NCBI RefSeq assembly: GCF_000181515.1
Contig: NZ_ABCG01000007.1
Span: 1-64,000 of the forward strand
DNA: 64,000 bases
Direction: 5' to 3'
Source: Erythrobacter sp. SD-21
GTDB lineage: Bacteria > Pseudomonadota > Alphaproteobacteria > Sphingomonadales > Sphingomonadaceae
Shown here piece by piece: positions 1 to 8,886 of this stretch; the stretch's first letter is position 1; each line of letters starts with the position of its first letter. A program made the position numbers and the translations under genes. A model generated the notes under the pieces. The model was not told the DNA's origin. It was given only the letters and a program-made list of their open reading frames with translations, and ran no database searches.

Positions 1-549
1 CTCCCCCAGCTGTGTGCGGCGGCCCTGCTCTGCAGCGGCGCCGCCCTCGCGATCCCGGCAGCGTGGATGCCGGCGAAAGCTGCGCTGGCGCAGTTGCTGC
101 TCGAGCACAGCTTCGAGACGAGCCTTGCCGCGGGGACATCCGCCAAACCATGGCCCTGGGCCGATATCACGACGATGGGGCGGCTCACTGTCGACCGGCT
201 GGGAGTGAGCGATATCGTGCTGGCGGGCGCATCGGGCGAAGCGATGGCCTTCGGTCCGGCGGAATTTCCCACCCGGCTGAACCGCCGCCTGACCCTGCTC
301 GCCGCCCATCGCGATTCGCATTTTGCCTGGATGCGCAACCTGGAAGAGGGCGATATTGTTTCGCTCCAGCGCATCGATGGCAGCACGGCCCGGTACCGCG
401 TAACGCACATGCAAACCGTGAAGTGGGACCGCTTTGCCCAACCTGCGCAATTGCACCGGGAGACCCTGCTCCTCGCGACCTGCTACCCCTTCGATGCCGG
501 CAAGCGCGGCCCCCTGAGGCGCGTAGCAATCGCGCAGCGTATCGCATGA
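1..549 (+). CDS. class GN sortase, 5' end outside window
   Basis: Membrane-anchored cysteine transpeptidase of the class GN (marine proteobacterial) sortase type, expected to anchor a dedicated partner protein at the cell surface. The frame is open from base 1 through a hydrophobic Ala/Leu stretch (the end of an N-terminal membrane segment), so the true start lies upstream; the first in-frame ATG in the window is at 67. Sortase hallmarks are visible: the His of AHRDSH (codon at 307), the Cys of ATCYPFDA (codon at 481) and an Arg in GPLRRV (about 517). Family assignment rests on these motifs and their order. The usual partner, a VIT/VWA-domain sortase target, is normally adjacent and would lie off the left edge. 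Confidence 0.82.
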   Translation, partial: LPQLCAAALLCSGAALAIPAAWMPAKAALAQLLLEHSFETSLAAGTSAKPWPWADITTMGRLTVDRLGVSDIVLAGASGEAMAFGPAEFPTRLNRRLTLLAAHRDSHFAWMRNLEEGDIVSLQRIDGSTARYRVTHMQTVKWDRFAQPAQLHRETLLLATCYPFDAGKRGPLRRVAIAQRIA

Positions 550-591
550 TCCGATTGCGCCGCTTGGGGGCGCCGCTTAAGGCTCTCGCCC

Positions 592-1260
592 ATGCGCCGG
601 ATCTCCCTGTTCCTGATAAAACTGTTGGCAGGCTTCATCGGCCTGAGCCTGTTGCTGGTCCTGCTGTTCAAGTTCGTGCCCGTCCCGGTCACTGCCACCA
701 TGGTGATGGACGGCAATGGCATTACCAAGGACTGGGAGCCGCTCGCAGAGATCGACCGCAACATGGTCTCGGCCGTGATCGCGGCCGAGGACGGCAAGTT
801 CTGCAGCCATGACGGTTTCGACCGCAAGGCGATCGAAGATGCCATGGCGAACAACGCGAAGGGCGGGCGCATCCGGGGTGGCTCGACCATCAGCCAGCAG
901 ACCGCGAAGAACGTCTTCCTGTGGCAAGGCGGCGGCTATTTTCGCAAAGGTCTGGAGGCCTATTTCACGCTGCTGATCGAAAAGATCTGGGGCAAGCGGC
1001 GGATCATGGAAGTCTATCTCAACGTCGCGGAGACGGGGATCGGCACCTATGGCGCGGAAGCCGGGGCGCAGCGCTATTTCGGCAAGAGCGCAGCCTCGCT
1101 CGACCCGCTGGAGGCCGCGCGCATGGCCGCAGCCCTGCCCCTGCCCAAGGAGCGCTCGGTCAAGAACCCGAGGGGGTGGCTGCGCGGTCATGGCAGCACG
1201 ATCGCCGCGCGCATGGGCCAGGTCCGCCGCGACGGGCTGGACTACTGCGTATACGACTAG
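592..1260 (+). CDS. mtgA: monofunctional biosynthetic peptidoglycan transglycosylase
   Basis: Glycosyltransferase family 51 enzyme that polymerises lipid II into glycan strands at the periplasmic face of the inner membrane. The 222 residues match the usual MtgA length. One N-terminal membrane segment (about residues 5-27) precedes the GT51 domain. Motif 1, EDGKFCSHDGFD, carries the catalytic Glu66; GGSTISQQTAKN (about 97-108) and KRRIMEVYLN follow. There is no transpeptidase domain, which separates it from class A penicillin-binding proteins. It starts 42 bases after the sortase stop and may be co-transcribed with it. Confidence 0.93.
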   Translation: MRRISLFLIKLLAGFIGLSLLLVLLFKFVPVPVTATMVMDGNGITKDWEPLAEIDRNMVSAVIAAEDGKFCSHDGFDRKAIEDAMANNAKGGRIRGGSTISQQTAKNVFLWQGGGYFRKGLEAYFTLLIEKIWGKRRIMEVYLNVAETGIGTYGAEAGAQRYFGKSAASLDPLEAARMAAALPLPKERSVKNPRGWLRGHGSTIAARMGQVRRDGLDYCVYD

Positions 1261-1445
1261 CCCCAGGCATCACCGCACCGGATTGCCCCATCCCTTCATC
1301 TATTTGCGTCTTGCCCCAGCCACTAAATGATATAACATAGCAGTTCTGATATTCCGTATCAGGTTGATTTTCGTGAATTTTTATTGAAGGCATGCCGGGT
1401 ATTCGCCTAGTCCACGCCGATAAACAGAGGAAAGGACGACAGCGC

Positions 1446-2375
1446 TTGGGCATCGGACACAGCCACGATCATGCGGACGGGCACGACCACGCGCATGGTC
1501 GCGGGCACTGCCACACGCCGGCCGATTTCGGCCAGGCCTTCCTGATCGGCATCGTCCTAAATACGGCCTTCGTCATCGTCGAGGCGGTGTATGGCTGGCT
1601 GTCGGGTTCGATGGCGCTCATCGCCGATGCCGGGCACAATTTGTCAGACGTGCTGGCCCTGCTGCTGGCCTGGGGCGCGAGCGTGGCGGCCAAGCGCCCG
1701 CCGACCGAGCGATTCACCTATGGCTACAAGAGCTCGACCATCCTCGCCGCGCTCGCAAACGCAGGGCTCCTCCTCATCGCCATCGGCGCGATTGCCTTCG
1801 AGACAATCCACCGCATGGCCGAACCCGCGCCTGTAGAGGGCATGACCATGGTCATGGTTGCCGGGATCGGTATTGCGATCAACACCGGGACCGCCCTCCT
1901 CTTCCTGCGCGGGCGCAAGCACGACATCAACATTCGCGGCGCTTTCCTGCACATGGCGGCCGACGCGCTGGTTTCGCTCGGCGTGGTGATCGCCGGCGTG
2001 CTCATCATCGTCACCGGCGCCAACTGGATCGATCCGCTGGTCAGCATCCTGATCGTGCTTGTGATCGCCTGGGGCACTTGGGGGCTGCTCAAGGATAGTG
2101 TAGCCATGAGCCTGCTCGCCGTGCCCAAGGGCATTTCGGAGAGCAGGGTCCGCGGCTATCTCGCCAGTCTTCCGGGAGTGAAAGAGATCCACGAGCTGCA
2201 TATCTGGCCAATGTCGACCACCGAGACGGCGCTGACCGCGCATCTCGTCATGCCGGGCGGCCACCCGGGCGATGGCTTTCTGCGCGAGGTAGCCGAAGAA
2301 TTGCAGCACCATCACCGGATCGGGCACACGACGATCCAGATCGAACATTCCCGCGAATGCACGGGGGGATGCTGA
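1446..2375 (+). CDS. cation diffusion facilitator (Zn2+/Co2+/Cd2+ exporter)
   Basis: Inner-membrane divalent metal/proton antiporter of the CDF family (CzcD/ZitB group), 309 residues. The N-terminus is His-rich (GHSHDHADGHDHAHGRGH), followed by six predicted membrane helices. The HNLSD motif in helix 2 and HMAAD in helix 5 are the expected metal ligands, and the C-terminal domain contains HELHIW. I chose the TTG at 1446 because GGAAAGGA lies 9 bases upstream; an ATG at 1392 in the same frame would add an atypical basic leader. Its stop overlaps the next start (TGATG), coupling it to the sigma factor gene. Confidence 0.88.
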   Translation: MGIGHSHDHADGHDHAHGRGHCHTPADFGQAFLIGIVLNTAFVIVEAVYGWLSGSMALIADAGHNLSDVLALLLAWGASVAAKRPPTERFTYGYKSSTILAALANAGLLLIAIGAIAFETIHRMAEPAPVEGMTMVMVAGIGIAINTGTALLFLRGRKHDINIRGAFLHMAADALVSLGVVIAGVLIIVTGANWIDPLVSILIVLVIAWGTWGLLKDSVAMSLLAVPKGISESRVRGYLASLPGVKEIHELHIWPMSTTETALTAHLVMPGGHPGDGFLREVAEELQHHHRIGHTTIQIEHSRECTGGC

Positions 2376-2944
2376 TGCAGCCAGCCAGTCGCGAAGCACG
2401 CGAACGGCTGAAAGCAGCCATGGAGCGACTGGCATCGGGCGAACGCGTGGCTCTGGAAGATATCTACCGCGCGACCTCGGCGAAACTATTCGGGATTTGC
2501 CTGCGTATCTTGGGCGACGAAAAGGAAGCCGAGGACGCCTTGCAGGACGTCTATATCTCTTTGTGGCGCAAAGCCGATCGCTACGATCCCGAGCGAGCCA
2601 GCCCGATCAGCTGGCTGGCCACCTTCGCGCGCAACCGCGCGATCGACCGGCTGCGCGTGGGCAAGGTGCGCCAGGGCAGCGTGCCCGAGGACGCCGCCGC
2701 ACCTGTCGCCGACAGGGCCCCACTGGCCGAAGCCATACTGATCGACGCCGAGCGCGAGGCCCGCGTCCACACCTGCCTCGACGCGCTGGAGGAAAACCCG
2801 CGCGTGGCGATCCGCACGGCCTTTTTCGAAGGCCGGACCTATGCCGAGATTGCCGAAACGCGCGGCGTCCCGCTGGGCACGATGAAAAGCTGGGTCCGCC
2901 GCGGCCTCAGAAAACTCAAGACCTGTCTGGAGAAGGGCGAATGA
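2375..2944 (+). CDS. ECF-type RNA polymerase sigma factor
   Basis: Sigma-70 family group 4 (ECF) factor of 189 residues. Region 2 is visible around DEKEAEDALQDVYISLW and SWLATFARNRAIDRLR, and region 4 around EGRTYAEIAETRGVPLGTMKSWVRRG. The start at 2375 overlaps the CDF stop and follows GGGGGG with 6-base spacing; an in-frame ATG at 2357 is less likely. The following gene is its membrane anti-sigma factor, overlapping by ATGA, so the pair is translationally coupled. It resembles SigK-type factors paired with RskA-like proteins. Which signal it senses is not visible. Confidence 0.9.
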   Translation: MQPASREARERLKAAMERLASGERVALEDIYRATSAKLFGICLRILGDEKEAEDALQDVYISLWRKADRYDPERASPISWLATFARNRAIDRLRVGKVRQGSVPEDAAAPVADRAPLAEAILIDAEREARVHTCLDALEENPRVAIRTAFFEGRTYAEIAETRGVPLGTMKSWVRRGLRKLKTCLEKGE

Positions 2945-3660
2945 CCGACGATCCCGCTCCCGAAGACATGATGGCCGCCGAATACGCCCTCGGCCTGCTC
3001 GAAGGTGAGGAGTTGCTGGCCGCGCGCGGGCGCGAAGCGCGCGATCCCGAATTCGCTGCCGAGGTCGCGTTCTGGCAGGACCGGCTCACGCCGTTGCTCG
3101 ACGAGGTCGATGCCGCAACCCCGCGCGAGGAGGTGTGGGAAAGAATTTCCGCCGCGCTCGCCGACACTGGCGAATCCGGAGAAGTCGTCTCGCTCGCATC
3201 CCGACTGCGCCGCTGGAAGTTGGCCGCGAGCGTCGCCACCGCCGCTGCGGTTGCCGCCGTCACCTTGCTGGTGGTCTCACCAACGCAGAGCCCCTCGCCG
3301 GTTCCCGCCACTTCCCAAGCCCCGCTGGCTGCTTCGATCCCGATTGCGGACACGCAGCTTCGCCTCGCGGTGACTTATCTCCCCGATCGCCAGGAACTGC
3401 TCGTTTCGGCCAGCGGCCTGACCGCCGATGGCGTCCACGATCACGAGCTCTGGCTGGTCCCGCAGAGCGAGAACACGCCGCTGCTCTCGCTGGGCGTGGT
3501 CGCACCGGGCGAGGAGCGCCGCTATCCGCTCGCCGCCGAAGTCGCGGCGGAAATGGCCGATGGTTCGGGCCTGGTGCTCACCCGCGAACCGCTGGGTGGA
3601 AAGCCGCGCGATGCCGATGCCGGACCGGTGGTGGCCGAAGGGCGCCTGCAAAAAATCTGA
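2941..3660 (+). CDS. RskA-like transmembrane anti-sigma factor
   Basis: Predicted anti-sigma factor of 239 residues that would hold the preceding ECF sigma factor at the membrane. The N-terminal cytoplasmic part (MMAAEYALGLLEGEE...) resembles the zinc-less anti-sigma domain of the RskA group. One membrane segment lies near residues 82-104, and a periplasmic RskA-type domain follows with HDHELWLVP and TREPLGGKP-like motifs. The start overlaps the sigma gene stop (ATGA at 2941). The adjacent secreted fasciclin protein matches the genetic context known for SigK/RskA systems, where fasciclin-like proteins are regulon members. Confidence 0.87.
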   Translation: MTDDPAPEDMMAAEYALGLLEGEELLAARGREARDPEFAAEVAFWQDRLTPLLDEVDAATPREEVWERISAALADTGESGEVVSLASRLRRWKLAASVATAAAVAAVTLLVVSPTQSPSPVPATSQAPLAASIPIADTQLRLAVTYLPDRQELLVSASGLTADGVHDHELWLVPQSENTPLLSLGVVAPGEERRYPLAAEVAAEMADGSGLVLTREPLGGKPRDADAGPVVAEGRLQKI

Positions 3661-3742
3661 AGAGATTTGCATCCGCCGCAGGAGGCGCTTCGTAACTCAA
3701 TGCACAAGTTGGACGGGGCTTGTGAGAAAAAGGAGTTACACG

Positions 3743-4315
3743 ATGACCATTTCCAAGCAGCTCAAGGCCGCAGCGGCCGCATCCGTCCTCGCGATGGGCG
3801 GCCTCGCCCTTGCCACCGGCGCCCCGGCACTAGCACACAACCACAAGGAAAAGCCCGCCAAGGCGCAGGCGAATATCGTCCAGACCGCCAGCGGCACCGG
3901 CGTCCACGAAACGCTCGTTGCCGCAGTGCAGGCCGCCGACCTTGCGGACACGCTTTCTTCGCCCGGTCCTTTCACCGTCTTCGCACCGACCGATGACGCC
4001 TTCGCAGCGCTTCCAGCCGGCACGGTCGACAGCCTGCTTCTCCCCGAGAACAAGCACCAGTTGCAGGACATCCTGAAATATCACGTTGTCGCCGGGCGCG
4101 TAGCCGCCTCGGCCCTCTCCGCCGCGATCACGCGGAGCGGCGGCAGCTACAGCTTCGAGACCGTTGCGGGCGAGACGCTGACCGCGAGCTTCTCGAGCGA
4201 CAACAACATCGTCATCACGGACGGCGCGAACCGCAAGAGCACCGTGACCATGGCCGACGTGAAGACCACCAATGGCGTGATCCACGTCACCAACGGCGTC
4301 TTCCTGCCGGGCTGA
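3743..4315 (+). CDS. secreted fasciclin (FAS1) domain protein
   Basis: Exported 190-residue protein with a signal peptide ending near ALAHNHK (about residue 31) and one FAS1 fold. The FAS1 H1 box is seen as FTVFAPTDDAFAAL, and the later conserved part as KYHVVAGRV and TTNGVIHVTNGVFLP. FAS1 domains mediate adhesion or matrix contact. AAAGGAG lies 8-9 bases before the ATG. It sits 82 bases after the anti-sigma gene, so it is a likely target of that ECF system. A strong terminator follows at 4369-4410. Confidence 0.9.
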   Translation: MTISKQLKAAAAASVLAMGGLALATGAPALAHNHKEKPAKAQANIVQTASGTGVHETLVAAVQAADLADTLSSPGPFTVFAPTDDAFAALPAGTVDSLLLPENKHQLQDILKYHVVAGRVAASALSAAITRSGGSYSFETVAGETLTASFSSDNNIVITDGANRKSTVTMADVKTTNGVIHVTNGVFLPG

Positions 4316-4368
4316 TCAGCCGCTTTCCTCCAGCGCCGCAGGGTTTCCCCCTCTGTCGCGGCGCGACT

Positions 4369-4410
4369 GGCCCCGCCCGCCTTCCAATCCGGCCGGCGGG
4401 GCCTTTTTTT
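4369..4410 (+). terminator. rho-independent terminator after fasciclin gene
   Basis: A 9-bp GC stem (GGCCCCGCC, 4369-4377, with GGCGGGGCC, 4395-4403) is followed directly by seven T. It ends rightward transcription from the sigma/anti-sigma/fasciclin unit before the convergent clpX. Confidence 0.88.
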
Positions 4411-4422
4411 CGAAACCAAGCA

Positions 4423-4458
4423 AAAGCGCCGCGAAATCGTGAGACTTCGCGGCGCTTT
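4423..4458 (-). terminator. terminator hairpin downstream of clpX
   Basis: A perfect 13-bp inverted repeat, AAAGCGCCGCGAA (4423-4435) and TTCGCGGCGCTTT (4446-4458), lies just after the clpX stop. On the minus strand the stem ends in a short T run, so it should terminate clpX; the A/T ends make it potentially bidirectional. Confidence 0.75.
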
Positions 4459-4482
4459 CGTATGGTGTGTGAGAAGGCTGGC

Positions 4483-5739
4483 CTAGGCTGCTTCTTCCTT
4501 TGGTCCGTGAACCTGGATCGGGTTCTTCTTGCCTTCGACCACATCGGCGTCGATCACGATCTCGGTCACGCCGTCCATGTCGGGCAGGTCGAACATCGTG
4601 TCGAGCAGGATGCCTTCCACGATCGAGCGCAGGCCGCGGGCACCCGTCTTGCGGGCGATGGCCTTCTCGGCGATCTTCTTGAGCGCGTCTTCCTGGAAGG
4701 TAAGTTCCACGTTCTCGAGTTCGAAGAGCTTCGCATACTGCTTGCACAGCGCGTTCTTCGGCTCGGTCAGGATGGTGATCAGCGCATCGGTGTCGAGATC
4801 GCGCAGCGTGGCGATCACCGGCAGGCGGCCGACGAATTCGGGGATCAGGCCGAACTTCAAAAGATCTTCCGGTTCGCCCTTTTCGAGCAGTTCGCCGATG
4901 CGGCGCTTGTCCGGATCGGCGACATGTGCGCCGAAGCCGATCGAACGCTTCTGCAGGCGATCGGCGATGATCTTTTCAAGACCGGCAAAGGCGCCGCCAC
5001 AGATGAACAGGATGTTCGTCGTGTCGACCTGCAGGAATTCCTGCTGCGGATGCTTGCGGCCACCCTGCGGCGGGACCGAAGCGGTGGTGCCTTCCATCAG
5101 CTTCAGGAGCGCTTGCTGCACGCCCTCACCCGACACGTCGCGCGTGATCGAGGGATTTTCCGCCTTGCGGGTGATCTTGTCGATCTCGTCGATGTAGACG
5201 ATGCCGTGCTGGGCTTTCTCGACGTTGTAGTCCGACGCCTGCAGCAGCTTGAGGATGATGTTCTCCACGTCCTCGCCCACGTAACCGGCTTCGGTCAGCG
5301 TGGTGGCGTCGGCCATGGTGAAGGGCACGTCGAAGGTGCGGGCCAGCGTCTGGGCCAGCAGCGTCTTGCCGCAGCCGGTCGGGCCGACGAGCAGGATGTT
5401 CGACTTGGCAAGCTCGACATCGCCTGCCTTGCCGCCGTGCTTCAGACGCTTGTAGTGGTTGTGCACCGCGACCGAGAGAACCCGCTTGGCGCGGTCCTGG
5501 CCGATCACGTAATCGTTAAGCGTCTCGAAGATTTCCTTGGGGGTCGGGACGTCGCCGTCCTTCTTGCCCGAGATGCCCGCCTTGGTTTCTTCGCGGATGA
5601 TGTCGTTGCACAGTTCGACGCATTCATCGCAGATGAACACGGTCGGGCCTGCAATCAGCTTGCGCACCTCGTGCTGCGACTTGCCGCAAAAGCTGCAGTA
5701 CAACGTGGATTTGCTATCGGTTCCGCTCAACTTGGTCAT
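4483..5739 (-). CDS. clpX: ATP-dependent Clp protease ATP-binding subunit ClpX
   Basis: AAA+ unfoldase that recognises, unfolds and feeds substrates to ClpP in the cytoplasm. The 418 residues match the family length. The N-terminal zinc-binding domain has Cys15, Cys18, Cys37 and Cys40. Walker A GPTGCGKT is at 119-126, pore loop GYVGED near 152, Walker B VYIDEID at 181-187, and the RSIGFGAHV segment contains the ClpP-contact loop. It lies downstream of clpP on the same strand with a 195-base gap, the standard alphaproteobacterial order. Confidence 0.97.
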   Translation of the reverse strand: MTKLSGTDSKSTLYCSFCGKSQHEVRKLIAGPTVFICDECVELCNDIIREETKAGISGKKDGDVPTPKEIFETLNDYVIGQDRAKRVLSVAVHNHYKRLKHGGKAGDVELAKSNILLVGPTGCGKTLLAQTLARTFDVPFTMADATTLTEAGYVGEDVENIILKLLQASDYNVEKAQHGIVYIDEIDKITRKAENPSITRDVSGEGVQQALLKLMEGTTASVPPQGGRKHPQQEFLQVDTTNILFICGGAFAGLEKIIADRLQKRSIGFGAHVADPDKRRIGELLEKGEPEDLLKFGLIPEFVGRLPVIATLRDLDTDALITILTEPKNALCKQYAKLFELENVELTFQEDALKKIAEKAIARKTGARGLRSIVEGILLDTMFDLPDMDGVTEIVIDADVVEGKKNPIQVHGPKEEAA

Positions 5740-5934
5740 TTCCTGCTCTGCCCCCGCCTAGCCCTACAATACAGGGATTCGCCGACTCTAGGCCGGTGAC
5801 GGGATGGGTCAATATCTCACTACCAGCTACCCCTTGCCATAAGCTGAAGGCGATAGGGTTGCCCGGTGGCTAGGACAAATCTGCAACAGTCCCCCTGGGA
5901 GACAAACGCGCCCAGGGTTACTGCGGAGTAAAGA

Positions 5935-6660
5935 TCACTCCGGCGCGCCGCCCGAGCCTTTGTCCTCGTCTTTCACCGGCTCGTCGTCGCCCTCATTCTC
6001 GGGGCGCGCTTCGAACACCTTGTCGACGATGCCGAACTTCATCGCTTCTTCCGCTTCGAGGAAGGTGTCGCGGTCCATCGCCTTTTCGATCTCTGTCAGG
6101 CTCTTACCGGTGTACTGGACGTAAAGGTCGTTCATGCGCTTGCGGATCCGCAGGATCTCGCGCGCCTGAATTTCGATGTCCGACGCCATGCCGCGGGCCC
6201 CGCCCGAAGGCTGGTGGACCATGATGCGGGCGTTGGGAAGCGCGATACGCATGCCCGGCTCGCCTGCGGCCAAGAGGAAGCTCCCCATCGAGGCGGCCTG
6301 GCCGATGCACACGGTCGACACGCGCGGCTTGATGTACTGCATGGTGTCGTGGATCGCCATGCCGGCCGTCACCACGCCGCCGGGCGAATTGATGTACATG
6401 CTGATCGGCTTGGACGGGTTTTCGCTTTCGAGGAACAGCAGCTGCGCCACGATGAGCGAGGCCATGGTGTCTTCCACTTGGCCAGTGACGAAGACGATGC
6501 GCTCGCGCAGCAGGCGGCTGAAAATGTCGAAGGCGCGCTCGCCGCGGCTCGACTGTTCGACCACGGTCGGCACCAGCGCCCCGGTGATGGGATCGCGGGT
6601 GAACCGGCCCCCAAAAGCATTGGGCGTGCCGTGTGCTTCGCTGCCGAAGAGGTCGATCAT
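5935..6660 (-). CDS. clpP: ATP-dependent Clp protease proteolytic subunit ClpP
   Basis: Serine protease subunit that forms the degradation chamber for ClpX (and ClpA) substrates. The catalytic triad is visible: Ser124 in GQAASMGSF, His149 in [11 protein letters not shown] and Asp198 in MDRDTF. At 241 residues it is longer than the usual ~200 because of an acidic Glu/Asp/Gly-rich C-terminal tail of about 25 residues and a short N-terminal extension. The acidic tail is common in this bacterial group. It is transcribed ahead of clpX. Confidence 0.96.
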   Translation of the reverse strand: MIDLFGSEAHGTPNAFGGRFTRDPITGALVPTVVEQSSRGERAFDIFSRLLRERIVFVTGQVEDTMASLIVAQLLFLESENPSKPISMYINSPGGVVTAGMAIHDTMQYIKPRVSTVCIGQAASMGSFLLAAGEPGMRIALPNARIMVHQPSGGARGMASDIEIQAREILRIRKRMNDLYVQYTGKSLTEIEKAMDRDTFLEAEEAMKFGIVDKVFEARPENEGDDEPVKDEDKGSGGAPE

Positions 6661-6771
6661 GAAAATCCTTCCGTCTGAATATCGAGCGCCTATGTCGCCA
6701 TCGCAGCCGCGATGTTCAAGGGGTTTGATTACGCACCCGGCGAACTACCACCAACAAGCGTGACACCGGCC

Positions 6772-8493
6772 TCAGGCCGCGCGGACGTGCTCAAGGAATT
6801 CCGCGACCTGTGCCCGAAGCACTTCGGCCTGGCTTTCCAGCGAAGTGCAACCATTGAGCACCTGCCCTGCCGCAGCGCCGGTGGCGAGCGCCATGCGGCT
6901 GACCTCGTCCATGTCGCTGCTGACCGCCTCGGTGTTGCGGGCGGCGTTGTCGATGCTGCGGGCGAGCTCCTGTCCCGCGACGGCCTGCTGGTCGACGGCG
7001 GCCGCGATCGAGGTCGAGGTGACGCCGAGCTGGCCGACTTCCTCGGTGATCTTGCGCAGCGCGCCGGCGCTGGCCGAGGACGAACCCTGGATGAGCTTGA
7101 TCTGCGCCTCGACCTCTTCGGTCGCGCGCGCGGTCTGCGCGGCGAGTTCCTTCACCTCGCTCGCCACCACGGCGAACCCGCGGCCCGCCTCGCCGCCGCG
7201 CGCCGCCTCGATGCTGGCGTTGAGGGCGAGGAGGTTGGTGCGCTGGGCGATTTGGCCGATCATTTCGACCACCTGGCCGACATGGGCCGCCATCTGGTCG
7301 AGATCGGAAATCGTGCGATCGGCATCACGGGCCGCTGTGTTGGCCTGTCCGGCCCGATCGGCGCTGGAGGCGGCCTGGCGGCTGATCTCGCCGATCGACA
7401 TGACGAATTCGTCGCTCGCGGCGGCTGCGCCGGTCACGCCTTCGCTGGTTTCTGCGAGGAGGCGCGAGGCGTTGACCACGCGCGCGCTGGACTGTTCGGC
7501 ATTGTCGGCCATGGTCCGCGCCGCGTCCTTGAGCTGTCCACTTGCTGCGGCGACGTCCTGCGCAACTTCACCCACCATGCGTTCGAAGGCGTCGGCGAGG
7601 TCCTGGATCATTGCGACCTTGCGGTTGCGGTCGTCCGCCGAGGCGACCTGGTTTTCGAGCTCGCGATTGGCAGCCTCCCGCGCTTCTTCCTGGATCATGC
7701 GCAGGCTTTCGAGCGCGCGGGCCATCTCGCCGATCTCGTCATCGCGATGGATTTCGGGAATTTCGAGATCGCTCGCGCCCTCCGCCAGAAGCGCGCTGGT
7801 TTCGCCGATGTTGCGGATCGGGCCGACCACGCGGCGAGCCATCAGCTTGCGGCCAAGCAGGACAGTGACCAGCGAGGCGATGCCCAGCAGCACCATCACG
7901 GCGATGAACATCTCGATCTCCTCCATCTTCACCCGTTCGAGGCGATAGAGATGGGCTTCCTCGCGGTTGCGCAGCGAGTTGGAAATCTGGCCGACGGCAT
8001 AGCCATGCTTGAAAGCGGGGATGACCCCTGCGTAAATTTCGTCCTCCGGCGTGGTGTAGAGCGCGGTCAGCGCGGACTCGAGTCCGCTGAGGTGATCCGC
8101 GATACGCTTGATCTCGCCGAGCGCCTGCGGATCGCTGGCATCGAACATGCCGGTCAGCTTCTCGTTCTCGGCAATCGCCCGATCGACCAGTTCGATTGCC
8201 GTATCGAGATCCTGCTCCTGGTTGCCCTCGTCGAGGAAGGTGCCGAGCATTTCCTGCGATGCGTGGACATCGGCGCGAGTGCGCGAAACGGAGAGGACCT
8301 TCTCGGTGATCCCGGTGAGTTCTTCCGAATGCGCCTCGATCCGCTGGAAGCCGAAAGTCGCCACCAGGCAGAGCACGACGACGCCGGCGGCGAAGGCCGC
8401 GAACAGCCCGTTCATCTGGCGCGCGATGGACTTGCCACCACCGGTAAAGCGCTGGGAGGGCAAGCCGTCTTCGTAGTCTTCGGAATAGGACAC
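6772..8493 (-). CDS. methyl-accepting chemotaxis protein
   Basis: Transmembrane chemoreceptor of 573 residues that controls the CheA kinase. It has a short cytoplasmic N-terminus, TM1 near residues 28-50, a helical periplasmic ligand domain (about 50-195), TM2 near 196-218, a HAMP domain, and a long methyl-accepting coiled coil. The signalling hairpin tip is recognisable around [15 protein letters not shown]. There is no C-terminal NWETF-type CheR-docking pentapeptide. The chosen start is GTG; no better ATG lies upstream. No che genes are adjacent, so it is an orphan receptor whose ligand cannot be read from sequence. Confidence 0.92.
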   Translation of the reverse strand: MSYSEDYEDGLPSQRFTGGGKSIARQMNGLFAAFAAGVVVLCLVATFGFQRIEAHSEELTGITEKVLSVSRTRADVHASQEMLGTFLDEGNQEQDLDTAIELVDRAIAENEKLTGMFDASDPQALGEIKRIADHLSGLESALTALYTTPEDEIYAGVIPAFKHGYAVGQISNSLRNREEAHLYRLERVKMEEIEMFIAVMVLLGIASLVTVLLGRKLMARRVVGPIRNIGETSALLAEGASDLEIPEIHRDDEIGEMARALESLRMIQEEAREAANRELENQVASADDRNRKVAMIQDLADAFERMVGEVAQDVAAASGQLKDAARTMADNAEQSSARVVNASRLLAETSEGVTGAAAASDEFVMSIGEISRQAASSADRAGQANTAARDADRTISDLDQMAAHVGQVVEMIGQIAQRTNLLALNASIEAARGGEAGRGFAVVASEVKELAAQTARATEEVEAQIKLIQGSSSASAGALRKITEEVGQLGVTSTSIAAAVDQQAVAGQELARSIDNAARNTEAVSSDMDEVSRMALATGAAAGQVLNGCTSLESQAEVLRAQVAEFLEHVRAA

Positions 8494-8886
8494 GTCTGGA
8501 AACTCGCAGTCTTGGGCGAGGACATGCGGCGACAGGCGCCGACATGCTGTTCGAGGCGTGAACGGGCCGCAGGGCGAGGCGGCAGGAAAACCCTGCGCCC
8601 CTTCCCTGCATCCCCCATTCCACCGCGACCCGCTTTTATGTGTTCGGTTTGGTGGCGGACCACCGAATCAATCCGGCAGCCTCTGACCATGGGTCCTAGG
8701 GGGGCGGGAGTAAGAGAAGCGTTAACTATCCGGCACGCTTCCCTTGCCACGTTGCCATCCTTTCCAGCCGATTGCCGTTCGTCGAGCGCAATGGCCGCTC
8801 GTCGGCTCCAAATAGCGCTTTGTCGACGGCACCTTGGGGCGCTTGCTTACACTTGTAGTTGAAGCGACAGAAATCCGGGAGAGAGA
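8494..8886. other. 393-base intergenic region, divergent promoters
   Basis: Separates the leftward chemoreceptor from the rightward TonB-dependent receptor and must hold both promoters. I see no convincing gene or strong hairpin. GGGAGAGAG just before 8887 is the ribosome site of the TonB receptor. Confidence 0.6.

Noticed and set aside
4462-5799. A 445-codon open frame on the plus strand
   Set aside because: Antisense to clpX; product is a composition artefact.
6712-8862. A 716-codon open frame on the plus strand
   Set aside because: It lies antisense to the chemoreceptor gene, whose domains are unmistakable. Its product is His/Asp/Arg-rich with no motif, a common artefact of high-GC third-position bias.
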